Both the position numbers and the translations under genes were made by a program. From Paraclostridium sordellii (GTDB lineage: Bacteria; Bacillota; Clostridia; Peptostreptococcales; Peptostreptococcaceae): DNA of 64,000 bases. Within the stretch, counting starts at the first letter, position 1. Each line of letters opens with the position of its first letter. Positions 16,513 through 25,782 of the stretch are shown here, in pieces. The DNA lies in contig NZ_LN679998.1 in NCBI RefSeq assembly GCF_000953675.1, positions 3,059,752-3,123,751 of the forward strand, given 5' to 3'. The notes under the pieces are model-generated. The model did no database searches. It worked only from the letters and a program-made list of their open reading frames with translations, and was not told the DNA's origin.

Positions 16513-18429
16513 TTAATTAATATATTTTTTTATAATATTTTCTCCCAATAAACTTATATCTTTTATATCCATATATATTCTATAAAAACTTATAATTATA
16601 GCTTTTTCTAAATCATCATTTGATTTAGAAAAAATCTTTTTATATGAATCATATAAACTTTTACTTTTAATTTGACTCTTTGCTTCCCTTTTTAATTTTT
16701 TTATTAATCTTAGCTGTTTATCTACTCCTCCACCTAAAAGTATTGATAAGCTTATATTTGTAAAAAAATCATTTTGTCTTTTTAAAAATTCTTCTATATC
16801 ATCATTTTTTAATTGTTTGTTTATAAAATTAACCCTACTCCATAAATAGTTATTTTTAATATTAATCTTTTCTATTTCTTCATATTCAATTCCTTCTGAT
16901 GTAGACAAACTTATTATATAGTTATCGAATTTAATATAATGTTTAATAATATTTGCAATATCATTTTTTATTTTATATGGAAATATTAAATTAACTATAA
17001 TCCATGTAAGTAATGCTGCAATTAAAATTAAAACTATCCTGTATTCTATTAACTTAAATACTACAGAACTTGGATATATCATTTTTACTGCCATTATTGC
17101 ATTTATAGTTATGAAGATACATCTTATATCGTATTTTCTTACTGATATATTCATATATAATGAAATTAAAAACACTATTGTAATTAAAATAATATTTCCA
17201 TCAATAAATTTATATATTAATCCAAATATAATAGCACCTATTACAGTCCCTATAACTCTATCTAATGCTTTTTTACTACTCTGTTCTGCATATGGTAATA
17301 GTAATATTGAAAGAGTAAGCACAATCCATTTACCTTCGTATATATTAAAATAATTAACTATAAATATAGAAGTTGCAATTAGTATAGATGCCTTTACAGC
17401 TATATTAAATCTTAAAGATGACATACTAAAATTATTTTTTAGTATGTCTATATCTGTTTTTAACTGTAATCTAAGGCTTATTTTTTCTCTTAAGTTCTGA
17501 ATTATAAATTCATTATCTAATTGTCTATATAATTCTTTTATGGCTAATCTTAGATTGTAATAATTATAGGTTTTTAAATCACTATTTAAACTTTTTATAT
17601 CATAATTACTATCGTACTTAATAAATCTTTCTTTTAGTTCATTATCTGAAATTTTTTCTAATATATATAACTTTATATCATCTAAAACAAATTTTAGATT
17701 CTTAAATAAAGTTTCATCTATTTCACTTTCTTTTATGTAATTTAAACTCGTATTAATTTTTTTTAACAAAAGTACTACAACCTCTTTTTTGTAAACTTCA
17801 ATTGATAGCTTTTTATTTTTTTCAATTGAATCGTATATATTTAATTCTATATTTTTTAAAAGTATACTTGCATTTTTATTAAATTCCTCAATTACTTGTC
17901 CTTCCTTTATCAAATCTAATTGTTTATTTATTAAATCTATAGTATTTATAATCTGACTGTTAGTTATCTTTTTAAAATTGTATCTACTTAATATAAAATA
18001 TAAGCACATTATAACTAAAGATGAAAAAATTAAAGCAATTAGTCTTTTAGGTAATTGTTCGATTGTTATAGGTGAATATAAAAGTAATACGTATAAAGTC
18101 ATAAATGCACTACTCTTTGATGCTTTGGTTTCATTACTAAATATGTAATAAATGGAAAAACTTATACTCAAACTTACAAAAGTTGCTATTATTGACGAGT
18201 ATCCTGATATATATGCTCCTAAACCTAGTATCAATTGAATTACTGATAGAGTTATAAAAGTTTGTATTTTATTAGATTTATAATTTTGACCTATCATAGT
18301 TATAGCTATACTAATGGATCCTATTCCTATTAATAGGTTCTCTTTTCCAAATATTAAAAATGAAAATATAGATATAATAGCTATAAAAAATACAAATATA
18401 TTAGTTAATTGTTTTTTTATTTTAATCAT
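16513..18429 (-). CDS. FUSC-family membrane transporter (YccS/aromatic acid exporter type)
   Basis: 638 residues with two membrane blocks of about six helices each (about 8-150 and 340-480), separated by a Lys/Ile/Asn-rich helical cytoplasmic region, and a helical C-terminal domain. This is the architecture of fusaric-acid-resistance (FUSC) and YccS/AaeB proteins, which export aromatic acids or similar compounds. The second block has the typical TLSILLLPYAEQSSKKALDRVIGTVIGA pattern (read in two parts), including the R-x-x-G-T-x-x-G segment. AGGTGG precedes the ATG. Substrate unknown; the ROK kinase gene follows. Confidence 0.8.
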   Translation of the reverse strand: MIKIKKQLTNIFVFFIAIISIFSFLIFGKENLLIGIGSISIAITMIGQNYKSNKIQTFITLSVIQLILGLGAYISGYSSIIATFVSLSISFSIYYIFSNETKASKSSAFMTLYVLLLYSPITIEQLPKRLIALIFSSLVIMCLYFILSRYNFKKITNSQIINTIDLINKQLDLIKEGQVIEEFNKNASILLKNIELNIYDSIEKNKKLSIEVYKKEVVVLLLKKINTSLNYIKESEIDETLFKNLKFVLDDIKLYILEKISDNELKERFIKYDSNYDIKSLNSDLKTYNYYNLRLAIKELYRQLDNEFIIQNLREKISLRLQLKTDIDILKNNFSMSSLRFNIAVKASILIATSIFIVNYFNIYEGKWIVLTLSILLLPYAEQSSKKALDRVIGTVIGAIIFGLIYKFIDGNIILITIVFLISLYMNISVRKYDIRCIFITINAIMAVKMIYPSSVVFKLIEYRIVLILIAALLTWIIVNLIFPYKIKNDIANIIKHYIKFDNYIISLSTSEGIEYEEIEKINIKNNYLWSRVNFINKQLKNDDIEEFLKRQNDFFTNISLSILLGGGVDKQLRLIKKLKREAKSQIKSKSLYDSYKKIFSKSNDDLEKAIIISFYRIYMDIKDISLLGENIIKKYIN

Positions 18430-18480
18430 TACTTAACCACCTTTTAGCGATTTTAAATTTAGTTTATATATATTTCTTCA

Positions 18481-18526
18481 AAAAAAAAGTGTATCCCCTC
18501 ATTATATTATGAAAAGTCTACACTTT
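18481..18526 (-). terminator. Probable terminator of the small charged-protein operon
   Basis: AAAGTGTA (18486-18493) and TACACTTT (18519-18526) form an 8-bp stem with a 25-base loop, followed on the minus strand by a run of T. It lies about 80 bases after the stop at 18604. Confidence 0.5.
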
Positions 18527-18603
18527 ACTATTCAAAATTTTTATTTATAAAATAGATACTTATATACTTGTATAAAAGTTTATTTATACAAATTTATAAA
18601 CAT

Positions 18604-18849
18604 CTATTTATCTTGTTTCTTCATTTCTCTTTCTAAACGCTTTTCTTCAAAATTTTCAACTTCAAGTTTTCTTTCAGCTTTATGCTCTGCTCTTGATTCT
18701 TTTTGTGCTTCTTGATAATGTAACTTACTATCAACTTCACTTTCTTTTTTATCGAATTCCTTTGATTTTCTTTCTATTTTATTGACTATTCTTTCTTCTG
18801 ATAAAATTTCTTTATCTAGCTTATTTTTTTCTTGCTTTAAATTACTCAT
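18604..18849 (-). CDS. Small highly charged coiled-coil protein
   Basis: 81 residues, more than half Lys, Glu, Arg or Asp, predicted as one continuous helix or coiled coil. There is no Cys, Trp or membrane segment. AGGAGAATGG lies upstream of the ATG. The gene starts 11 bases after the 46-residue gene upstream, so the two form a small operon. No family recognised. Confidence 0.6.
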   Translation of the reverse strand: MSNLKQEKNKLDKEILSEERIVNKIERKSKEFDKKESEVDSKLHYQEAQKESRAEHKAERKLEVENFEEKRLEREMKKQDK

Positions 18850-18860
18850 ATTCCATTCTC

Positions 18861-19001
18861 CTATCTATGCTCTTTTGATTTTTCGATTTCTTTTTTTCTA
18901 TTTATTTCATATTTTTCTTCATCTTGTTTTGCTTTATAATTACAATCTTTTCTTTCTATGTCTTCTTTTGTTGATCTAAAGTTCATTCTATCTCTACTCA
19001 T
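18861..19001 (-). CDS. Very small charged protein (46 residues)
   Basis: An ATG at 19001 is preceded by GAGGAGGG with 8 bases of spacing, and the frame stays open for 46 codons (MSRDRMNFRSTKEDIERKD..., ending EKSKEHR) to a TAG at 18861. The composition (Lys, Glu, Arg, Asp) matches the downstream 81-residue protein, which suggests related or cooperating small proteins. Too short for most ORF thresholds, but the ribosome binding site is strong. Confidence 0.6.
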   Translation of the reverse strand: MSRDRMNFRSTKEDIERKDCNYKAKQDEEKYEINRKKEIEKSKEHR

Positions 19002-19074
19002 ACTCTAAACCCTCCTCAATTTTTATATTATATATATACCCAACTTTAACTAATCAAACATTTTTTAATGCAAA

Positions 19075-19103
19075 TTGCATATTAATGTTTTAACTTGTAA
19101 AAT
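19075..19103 (+). promoter_or_regulatory. Promoter of the carbonic anhydrase gene
   Basis: TTGCAT (19075-19080), 17 bases, TAAAAT (19098-19103), about 55 bases before the start codon. Confidence 0.45.
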
Positions 19104-19159
19104 ATCTTTTTGTAATATAAAATTAGTGAAAATAAAAAGGATATGAAAGGGGTATTTAT

Positions 19160-19735
19160 ATGAGTTTCGAAAATAGGAAATTAGATAAAATACTTAAGTT
19201 TAATAGAGATTTTATAGAAAATAAAGAATATGAAAAATATGAAACATCTAAACATCCAGATAAAAAAATAGTTATATTATCTTGTATGGATACTAGACTT
19301 ACGAATTTACTTCCAAAAGCTATGAATCTAAAAAATGGAGATGCAAAAATAATTAAAAACGCAGGAGCAACCGTACTTCATCCTTTCGGCAGTATTATGA
19401 GAAGTATAATAGTTGCTATTTATGAATTTGAAGTTGATGAAGTTTTAATAATAGGACACCAAGGCTGTGGTATGTGTAATCTAGATACTCAAAATTTATT
19501 AGATAAAATTGTAAAAAAAGGAATACCTAATGAGACAATAAATATACTTTCTAATTCTGGTATAGATATTAAAAAATGGTTACATGGATTTGAATCTGTT
19601 GAAGAATCTATAGTAGATAGTGTAGAAATGGTTAAGAATCATCCTTTAACTCCAAAAGATATAGTTGTTCATGGTTTAGTGATTTGTCCTACTACTGGAA
19701 AATTAGATATTGTAGTTGATGGGTATGTAAAATAA
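19160..19735 (+). CDS. Beta-class carbonic anhydrase
   Basis: Interconverts CO2 and bicarbonate in the cytoplasm. The four zinc-site positions are in place: C42 and D44 in SCMDTR (with R46 of the Asp-Arg dyad), H100 and C103 in GHQGCG. 191 residues is typical of the short clade found in clostridia and mycobacteria. A GGGGT ribosome binding site precedes the ATG. It is monocistronic and shows no terminator of its own before the candidate RNA gene that starts about 70 bases later, so read-through to 19993 is possible. Confidence 0.9.
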   Translation: MSFENRKLDKILKFNRDFIENKEYEKYETSKHPDKKIVILSCMDTRLTNLLPKAMNLKNGDAKIIKNAGATVLHPFGSIMRSIIVAIYEFEVDEVLIIGHQGCGMCNLDTQNLLDKIVKKGIPNETINILSNSGIDIKKWLHGFESVEESIVDSVEMVKNHPLTPKDIVVHGLVICPTTGKLDIVVDGYVK

Positions 19736-19767
19736 TGTAAAAAAATAATTTGTTAGTTTTTTTACTA

Positions 19768-19796
19768 TTTACAAATTTATTTATTAGGAATATAAT
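19768..19796 (+). promoter_or_regulatory. Promoter of the candidate small RNA
   Basis: TTTACA (19768-19773), exactly 17 bases, then a consensus TATAAT (19791-19796). No open reading frame follows on this strand before the terminator at 19964-19993. Confidence 0.65.
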
Positions 19797-19802
19797 TAAA
19801 TT

Positions 19803-19996
19803 GTTCAATATATCTTTAATGTTTGAACATTGTGTGATAGATTACATATCATACTCCTGACTTTGTTTTATTTTATTTGTTTTGTTGAAATACCTTACAT
19901 CCTAGGGTAAAGATGTAAGATATAAATGTTCAGCTTTGAACTATAGTGTGAAAGTTTTATAAAAGAAGACATCTTAATTTAAGATGCCTTCTTTTT
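19803..19996 (+). ncRNA. Candidate structured small RNA, about 190 nt
   Basis: Starts at a good sigma-A promoter and ends at a strong terminator, with no coding frame. The internal pairing is ordered. Outer helix GUUCAA 19803-19808 pairs with UUGAAC 19936-19941. Helix UGAACAUU 19824-19831 pairs with AAUGUUCA 19925-19932. Hairpin GUGUGAUA/UAUCAUAC is 19832-19839 with 19847-19854 (one G-U pair). Hairpin CUUACAUC/GAUGUAAG is 19894-19901 with 19912-19919. A direct repeat TTTGAAC..A.TGTGTGA.AG occurs at 19822-19840 and 19935-19954. I do not recognise it as 6S, SRP, tmRNA or a riboswitch. Confidence 0.6.
19964..19996. terminator. Terminator of the candidate RNA, also usable by the minus strand
   Basis: GAAGaCATCTTA (19965-19976) pairs with TAAGATGcCTTC with one mismatch and an ATT loop, followed by T7. 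The minus-strand gene at 20002 ends 6 bases away. Confidence 0.85.
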
Positions 19997-20001
19997 TTAA
20001 T

Positions 20002-20265
20002 TTATATTATTACTTTAGTAATATTTCCACCGCTATCTTCTACTGTTATAATATCTAAATCTTTATAATTTCTTGATAACCATTTTATTTCTTTCATAGC
20101 TAAACTAACTTCTTGAGAAGATAAATTTCCTATAAAATACTGTTCTCTTTCACTAGCATATTTCTTATCCGATAGCCAATTTCTAATAAATGTGAAAGCT
20201 ATAGTATTAGGTATATTACTTATATTTTGTCTTTTAGCTTTAGCAGGTTTAGCAATAATTTTCAT
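20002..20265 (-). CDS. Small conserved hypothetical protein
   Basis: 87 residues: a basic start (KPAKAKRQN), then NTIAFTFIRNWLSDKKYASEREQYF and a short beta-rich end (DIITVEDSGGNITKVII). No membrane segment or known motif. GGGGGAAAG precedes the ATG. It stands alone between hcp and the small RNA locus. Unknown function. Confidence 0.6.
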   Translation of the reverse strand: MKIIAKPAKAKRQNISNIPNTIAFTFIRNWLSDKKYASEREQYFIGNLSSQEVSLAMKEIKWLSRNYKDLDIITVEDSGGNITKVII

Positions 20266-20364
20266 ATTCTTTCCCCCATATATTTTACTTTATAGTAAAT
20301 TATATTTATTATTAACTAGCTTTATACTTAATAACATATTTTAATTTATAATTATTTTTTATAA

Positions 20365-20400
20365 AAATAAGGTAAGTGATTATAATCACTTACCTTATTT
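20365..20400 (-). terminator. Terminator of hcp
   Basis: A perfect 36-base palindrome (two 18-base arms, core AAGGTAAGTGATTA) ends 3 bases from the hcp stop codon. Confidence 0.85.
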
Positions 20401-20403
20401 ATT

Positions 20404-22041
20404 TTATCCTAAGAACATTTTTAAATCATCTTCAACATTAGTTATTCCACCTATACCAAAGTTATCAACTAAAACTTTAGCAACATTTGGTGATAAAAAT
20501 GCAGGTAATGTAGGTCCTAAATGTATATTCTTTACTCCTAAGTATAATAGTGATAGTAAAACTATTACAGCTTTTTGCTCATACCAAGCTATATTAAATG
20601 CTATAGGTAATTCATTTATATCTTCTAACTCAAATACCTCTTTTAATTTTAAAGCGATTAGAGCTAATGAGTATGAATCATTACATTGCCCTGCATCTAA
20701 AACTCTTGGTATTCCATTTATATCTCCTAGTGGAAGTTTATTATATTTATATTTTGCACATCCTGCAGTTAATATAACAGTATCTTTTGGTAAAGCTTTT
20801 GCAAATTCTGTATAATATTCTCTTGATTTTGCTCTTCCGTCACATCCTGCCATAACAAAGAACTTCTTAATAGCTCCTGATTTAACTGCATCAACTACTT
20901 TATCTGCAAGTGCGAAAACTTGATTATGAGCAAATCCACCTATTATTTCCCCTGTTTCAATCTCTTTAGGCGCTGCACATTTTTTAGCATGCTCTATTAT
21001 TACTGAGAAATCTTTATCATCTTCTGAATTTCCTGTTATATGAGTACATCCTTCAAATCCTGCTGCTCCTGTAGTGTATACTCTATCTTTATAACTATCT
21101 TTTGGAGGAACTATGCAGTTTGTTGTCATTAATATAGGTCCATTAAAGCTTTCAAATTCTTCTTTTTGTTTCCACCATGCATTACCATAGTTTCCTGCAA
21201 AATGAGAATACTTCTTAAATGCAGGATAGTAGTGAGCTGGAAGCATTTCTGAGTGAGTATATACATCTACACCTGTTCCTTCTGTTTGTTTTAGTAATAA
21301 CTCTAAGTCTTTTAAATCATGACCTGATATTAATATTCCTGGATTATTTCTAACTCCAATATTAACTTTTGTTATCTCTGGGTGTCCATAAGTTCCAGTG
21401 TTAGCACTATCAAGTAATGCCATCGCATCTACCCCTACTTTACCTGTCTCTAAAGTTAACTCAACTAATTCTTGTACAGTTAAATTATCATTTAGAGTTT
21501 TTGCTAAAGTGCTTTGCATAAATGCATTAATATCCTCATTATCATATCCTAATGCATTTGCGTGCTTCATGTATGCAGACATTCCTTTTAGTCCATATAT
21601 TATTAATTCTCTTAAACTTCTTATATCTTCGTTTTTTGTTGCTAATACTCCAACTTTAGTTGATTTTTCATCCATTTCTTTTCTAGTTGTTGCATTCCAT
21701 AATGCAGCCTCAGATAAATCTTCTTTATCAGCTAACTCAGTTAATAAATCAGCTTTTACTTGTAAAGTTTTATTTACTCTTTCATAAAATACTTCATTAT
21801 CAAAATTTGCATTAGTTATTGTAGTAAATAAATTTATAGTTACTAAATGATTTACTTCATCTGCTACTTTTTTACCTTCATTTCTTAATCTTGTAGTAAT
21901 TTCTGATAAACCTTTTGTAGTATATATTAAAAGATCTTGCATTCTAGCTAAATCTGGTGATTTTCCACAAACTCCGAATTTAGTACATCCTGTACAACCT
22001 GCTGTTTCTTGACATTGAAAACAAAACATTTTATTCTCCAT
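20404..22041 (-). CDS. hcp: Hybrid-cluster protein / hydroxylamine reductase
   Basis: 545-residue Fe-S protein that reduces hydroxylamine to ammonia and is linked to NO and nitrosative stress in anaerobes. The N-terminal cluster motif is C7-x2-C10-x8-C19-x5-C25, the class I spacing of strict anaerobes. Downstream the hybrid-cluster ligands appear in [36 protein letters not shown] and [23 protein letters not shown] precedes the ATG. It lies just downstream of the GGDEF gene's terminator and is probably transcribed alone. Confidence 0.95.
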   Translation of the reverse strand: MENKMFCFQCQETAGCTGCTKFGVCGKSPDLARMQDLLIYTTKGLSEITTRLRNEGKKVADEVNHLVTINLFTTITNANFDNEVFYERVNKTLQVKADLLTELADKEDLSEAALWNATTRKEMDEKSTKVGVLATKNEDIRSLRELIIYGLKGMSAYMKHANALGYDNEDINAFMQSTLAKTLNDNLTVQELVELTLETGKVGVDAMALLDSANTGTYGHPEITKVNIGVRNNPGILISGHDLKDLELLLKQTEGTGVDVYTHSEMLPAHYYPAFKKYSHFAGNYGNAWWKQKEEFESFNGPILMTTNCIVPPKDSYKDRVYTTGAAGFEGCTHITGNSEDDKDFSVIIEHAKKCAAPKEIETGEIIGGFAHNQVFALADKVVDAVKSGAIKKFFVMAGCDGRAKSREYYTEFAKALPKDTVILTAGCAKYKYNKLPLGDINGIPRVLDAGQCNDSYSLALIALKLKEVFELEDINELPIAFNIAWYEQKAVIVLLSLLYLGVKNIHLGPTLPAFLSPNVAKVLVDNFGIGGITNVEDDLKMFLG

Positions 22042-22100
22042 AAAAATCCCTCCAATTTATTTGTCTTTCCTTATGAGATAATTATATATTTAAATAAAAA

Positions 22101-22130
22101 AAAATAGCGTAACCTAAGTTACACTATTTA
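22101..22130 (-). terminator. Terminator of the TPR-GGDEF gene
   Basis: A 12-bp stem (22102-22113 with 22118-22129, one G-U pair on the minus strand) and a CTAA loop overlap the stop codon, followed by a long T run on the minus strand. Confidence 0.75.
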
Positions 22131-23729
22131 TAAATCTTCTATATGAGTATAGCTATTTCTTCCATTAGCCTTTGATGTATAAAGTGCCCTATCTGCTAAA
22201 TTTATAGCTTCTTTTAAGTTTTCCTTTGAATATATAGTTGAGATTCCAATACTTAAAGTTATATAATTTTCTACCTCAGAGTAATCATGTTTGACTTCTT
22301 CTTTAGATATATTATATTTTATCCTCTTTGCAAAGCCTATAGCTTCATCTTTGAACGTATTTTTAAGTACTACACAGAATTCTTCTCCACCATATCTAAA
22401 AACCATGTCGTTACCTCTACAACTATATTTTAAAACGTTAGAGATAAGTTTTAATACTTCATCTCCACTTTGATGGCCATAATTATCATTATAAAGTTTA
22501 AAATAGTCAACATCTATCATTAAAAAAGATATAGGAAAATCTTTTTTTCGTATATTCTTTTTATATAGTTCAAAATATCGTCTATTGTATACTCCACATA
22601 AAGCGTCTTTCATAGACTCTATTCTAGATTTTTTCATATTTTTATAAATAAGTATTACAACTATAACAAGGGCTACATTTATTAATATAAATAATATTAC
22701 TGTTCTTTTCATTATAGTTACTTTATTTTGTTCTAAAATTCTATTACTTAAATGAAATTTATATTGTCTATTATTTATAGTTGAAATTTCTTTATCCTCA
22801 TTATAATATTCTTCTATTAGTTTCTCATATTCTTCTTGATTACCTTGCTTTTTATATATGTTTATTCGCTCTGATATCGCAAACTTAGAAATATAATTAT
22901 CTCCTTCTTTTGCACCATATAATTCAAGCTTTTTAAACTCTTCTAGTGCCTTATCTGTTTCTCCTATTTTTTTATAGTAAATAGCATATGCTCGAATTTT
23001 TAGCATTTTATTTTCGGTATAATAAATTTCTGAGTTTTTGGCTTCTAAGCTTTCTATCTTATCGAAATAATATTTTACTTTTTCAAGTTTATTATTATAT
23101 ACTTCACTCACAATTAAATCTGAGTAATACATTATAAGTAAATCGTCTTTATGATATTGTGGTAGTTTGTCTAGATATCCCTCAGTTTTATTTAAAATAG
23201 ACTGAAACTCACTCATATCACCTATATGCAAATATATCTCTGCTAAATTAAGTAATGCATACGTCTTTATCCTAGCATCTTCTGCCTCATTACCATCCTT
23301 AGTTCTTATTATTCCCACTAAAATTTCTGCACTTTTAAGGTACTCTCCCATATGTCTATATGCAATTGCAGAATTTATATCTATTTTATATTTATTACCT
23401 CTACTTACATATTTATCAGCCTTTTCATACATAAGTATTGCATTAACTGTTTCTCCTTGGAATGTATTTATTATTCCAAGATAGTTATAAACATTAAATT
23501 TATCTGATTTACTCAAAGCATTAAATATATGTTTATCATTTGCAATTTTTTCTAGGTTTTTTTCTGCTAAATCATACTTTCCTTCCTGGATTTGGAGTTT
23601 TGATTCATTTAATATACCTTTTTTACTTTCTCTAATTTCATTTATACTGTTTATATTTAGAAACAAAAAGTAGGCTCCTATAAACACTATAAATATACAT
23701 ATATATTTGTTTGATTTTGCCAGCTTCAT
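22128..23729 (-). CDS. TPR - transmembrane - GGDEF diguanylate cyclase
   Basis: 533 residues: an N-terminal membrane helix (about 8-26), about eight TPR-like helical repeats (about 35-320) predicted outside the membrane, a second membrane helix (about 342-362, FILINVALVIVVILIY), then a GGDEF domain with an intact RYGGEEF active site. It should make c-di-GMP from GTP in response to something bound by the extracytoplasmic TPR. AGAGGTG precedes the ATG. It lies 26 bases downstream of the PAS-GGDEF-HD-GYP gene on the same strand, so both are likely one operon. Confidence 0.88.
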   Translation of the reverse strand: MKLAKSNKYICIFIVFIGAYFLFLNINSINEIRESKKGILNESKLQIQEGKYDLAEKNLEKIANDKHIFNALSKSDKFNVYNYLGIINTFQGETVNAILMYEKADKYVSRGNKYKIDINSAIAYRHMGEYLKSAEILVGIIRTKDGNEAEDARIKTYALLNLAEIYLHIGDMSEFQSILNKTEGYLDKLPQYHKDDLLIMYYSDLIVSEVYNNKLEKVKYYFDKIESLEAKNSEIYYTENKMLKIRAYAIYYKKIGETDKALEEFKKLELYGAKEGDNYISKFAISERINIYKKQGNQEEYEKLIEEYYNEDKEISTINNRQYKFHLSNRILEQNKVTIMKRTVILFILINVALVIVVILIYKNMKKSRIESMKDALCGVYNRRYFELYKKNIRKKDFPISFLMIDVDYFKLYNDNYGHQSGDEVLKLISNVLKYSCRGNDMVFRYGGEEFCVVLKNTFKDEAIGFAKRIKYNISKEEVKHDYSEVENYITLSIGISTIYSKENLKEAINLADRALYTSKANGRNSYTHIEDL

Positions 23730-23755
23730 GTATCACCTCTTTAAGGTTTTTAATA

Positions 23756-25531
23756 TTAGTACTCCTTTTCTAGTTCTAAAATTTCTATAAATATATCTAC
23801 TATCTTTGGATCAAACTTCTTTCCTTTATATCTTTTAATTTCTTCTATAGCATTAGATTTAAGCTCTAATCTGTTTTTATATTTACTATCCATAATACTA
23901 TCATAAAAATCTACAACTCTTATTATTCTAGCCATGATAGGAATTTCCTCACCTTTTAGACCTAATGGATAGCCACTTCCATCATATTTTTCATGATGAG
24001 TTAATACTACTCTAGATATATGTGATAAATCACTAGAAGCTTGTAAAATTCTATATCCTTTTTCTGTATGTGTTTTAATAATCTTAATTTCTTCATCTGT
24101 TAACTGTTCTTTTTTTAATAGAATATCTTTATCAATTCCAACTTTACCTATATCATGAAGTTTTGTTACTAATTCTAATTCATCTAATTGAACAGGAGTA
24201 AAACCTAATTTATATCCAATTTTAAGAGCATATTTGACTAGTTTTTGTATGTGGATTTTTGATTCAATTTGCTTATCATGTAGGGATTGAAATAATGAAA
24301 ATATTATTGAACTTTGTATACTTTTTTCTTTTAAGAATTTTTGTCTATATAGCTTTTCTTCAGCTTCTTTTAAGTTTTCATATAAATCCTTTTCTAATGT
24401 ATCCTTTATGGATGACCCTAATGCTATACTTAACTCTATTAGATTAAATTTAGATTTTTTACATCTATTTAATATATTAGCAATAATCTCTTCACATTTA
24501 TATTTACCACAATTAGGCATAAGTATTACAAATTCATCTCCACCCCATCTAAATATGTAATCTTCTTCTCTAGTTGAAAGTTTAAGTACATTAGCTATTT
24601 CTTTTAATAGCTTGTCTCCTTCTAAATGCCCAAATGTATCATTTACTACCTTTAATCCATTTACATCTCCCATTATAACACCTATTGGAAGGTATTTACT
24701 TTTATTTAATTCATTTTTTTTATCTTCAAAGCATGCTCTATTGTAAACTCCAGTTAAACTATCTGTATAACTTAACTTTATTAACTTTTCTTTTAACTCT
24801 ATTTTTTCAGTTACATCACTTGCCAAACCTACTATTCCCCATACATCTCCATTATCATTAATAACTGGTACTTTAATGGTTTCTTCAACCCTTAAGTTTC
24901 CACTTTTATCCTTAAATTCTCTTTCACAAATTTTTATTTTTTTATTTTTTAATATATATTCATCTTCTTCTACAAACTTTTTTGCTAATTCATAAGGAAC
25001 TGCTCCACTTTCAAAATCGCTCTTTCCTATCATAGAATCTATCCCTAAGTTCATATAAAAATCTTTCCATTTTTTATTATACCCTAGGTACCTGCAATTT
25101 TTATCTTTATAAAAAATATAATCTGGTATAGTATCTATTATAGTTCTTAGTATATGTTCATTTTTATCTAATTTTTTTTGAGTTTCACATTTACATCTGA
25201 TATCCATTAACATACCCATAAATCCAATTACGTTTTTATTTTTATCTTTAAATTGAGTTATATAACACTTTGATATTTTATCATATATATCTATATCAAA
25301 TTGAATCATTTCTTTATTATTTTCTATTACTTCATACATAAGGTTATTACATTTATCATTTAAATAACACTCTTTACACAATCTATCATATTTATTTTCT
25401 TTACCTATTAAACTTAAATTACATATATCATCAAATTTACTGTTTGCATATTTTATTTTATTATCTAATCCTTTTATCCAAACTGGAAATGGCATATTAT
25501 CTAAAACCTGTTTCACATGCTTATCTATCAT
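23756..25531 (-). CDS. PAS-PAS-GGDEF-HD-GYP c-di-GMP signalling protein
   Basis: 591 residues, soluble. Two PAS domains (about 8-110, with C.ECYLNDKC and a C.C...K tail, and about 125-245) are followed by a GGDEF domain (about 255-405) with intact WGGDEF. A C-terminal HD-GYP phosphodiesterase (about 410-580) has LHDIGKVGI, THTEKGY, THHEKYDGSGYP and the loop LKGEEIP. Both synthesis and breakdown modules look active. The CRLCKECYLNDKC-like Cys cluster in the first PAS could bind metal or heme. Divergent from the bL25-like gene. Confidence 0.9.
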   Translation of the reverse strand: MIDKHVKQVLDNMPFPVWIKGLDNKIKYANSKFDDICNLSLIGKENKYDRLCKECYLNDKCNNLMYEVIENNKEMIQFDIDIYDKISKCYITQFKDKNKNVIGFMGMLMDIRCKCETQKKLDKNEHILRTIIDTIPDYIFYKDKNCRYLGYNKKWKDFYMNLGIDSMIGKSDFESGAVPYELAKKFVEEDEYILKNKKIKICEREFKDKSGNLRVEETIKVPVINDNGDVWGIVGLASDVTEKIELKEKLIKLSYTDSLTGVYNRACFEDKKNELNKSKYLPIGVIMGDVNGLKVVNDTFGHLEGDKLLKEIANVLKLSTREEDYIFRWGGDEFVILMPNCGKYKCEEIIANILNRCKKSKFNLIELSIALGSSIKDTLEKDLYENLKEAEEKLYRQKFLKEKSIQSSIIFSLFQSLHDKQIESKIHIQKLVKYALKIGYKLGFTPVQLDELELVTKLHDIGKVGIDKDILLKKEQLTDEEIKIIKTHTEKGYRILQASSDLSHISRVVLTHHEKYDGSGYPLGLKGEEIPIMARIIRVVDFYDSIMDSKYKNRLELKSNAIEEIKRYKGKKFDPKIVDIFIEILELEKEY

Positions 25532-25782
25532 ATCTCAGTTCCCTTCTAATATAGGTCTTAATACCATTTTCGCCTATATAAATACCTTTGTTTTTAGTTA
25601 AATCATACTATTTAAATTATATAAAATTTGTTTTAAATAGTATAATTTAATTTTTTAATACGTCATATTAATCTTTTTCTTAAAGTAAATTTATTTTAAA
25701 AATAAGAATATATATACAACTTTAAAAATATTATATAATATGAGCTTTATATATTGAGTTATCTAAGGGGGATGATATTTTT

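Noticed and set aside
19803-19996. 6S or SRP RNA identity for the candidate RNA
   Set aside because: The two internal hairpins do not fit the long rod with one central bubble of 6S, and the conserved GGTCAGG...GGAA...AGCAGC of SRP is absent. A covariance search could still overrule this.
21398-21787. Plus-strand open frame opposite hcp
   Set aside because: Antisense to a clearly conserved enzyme, with no start signal.
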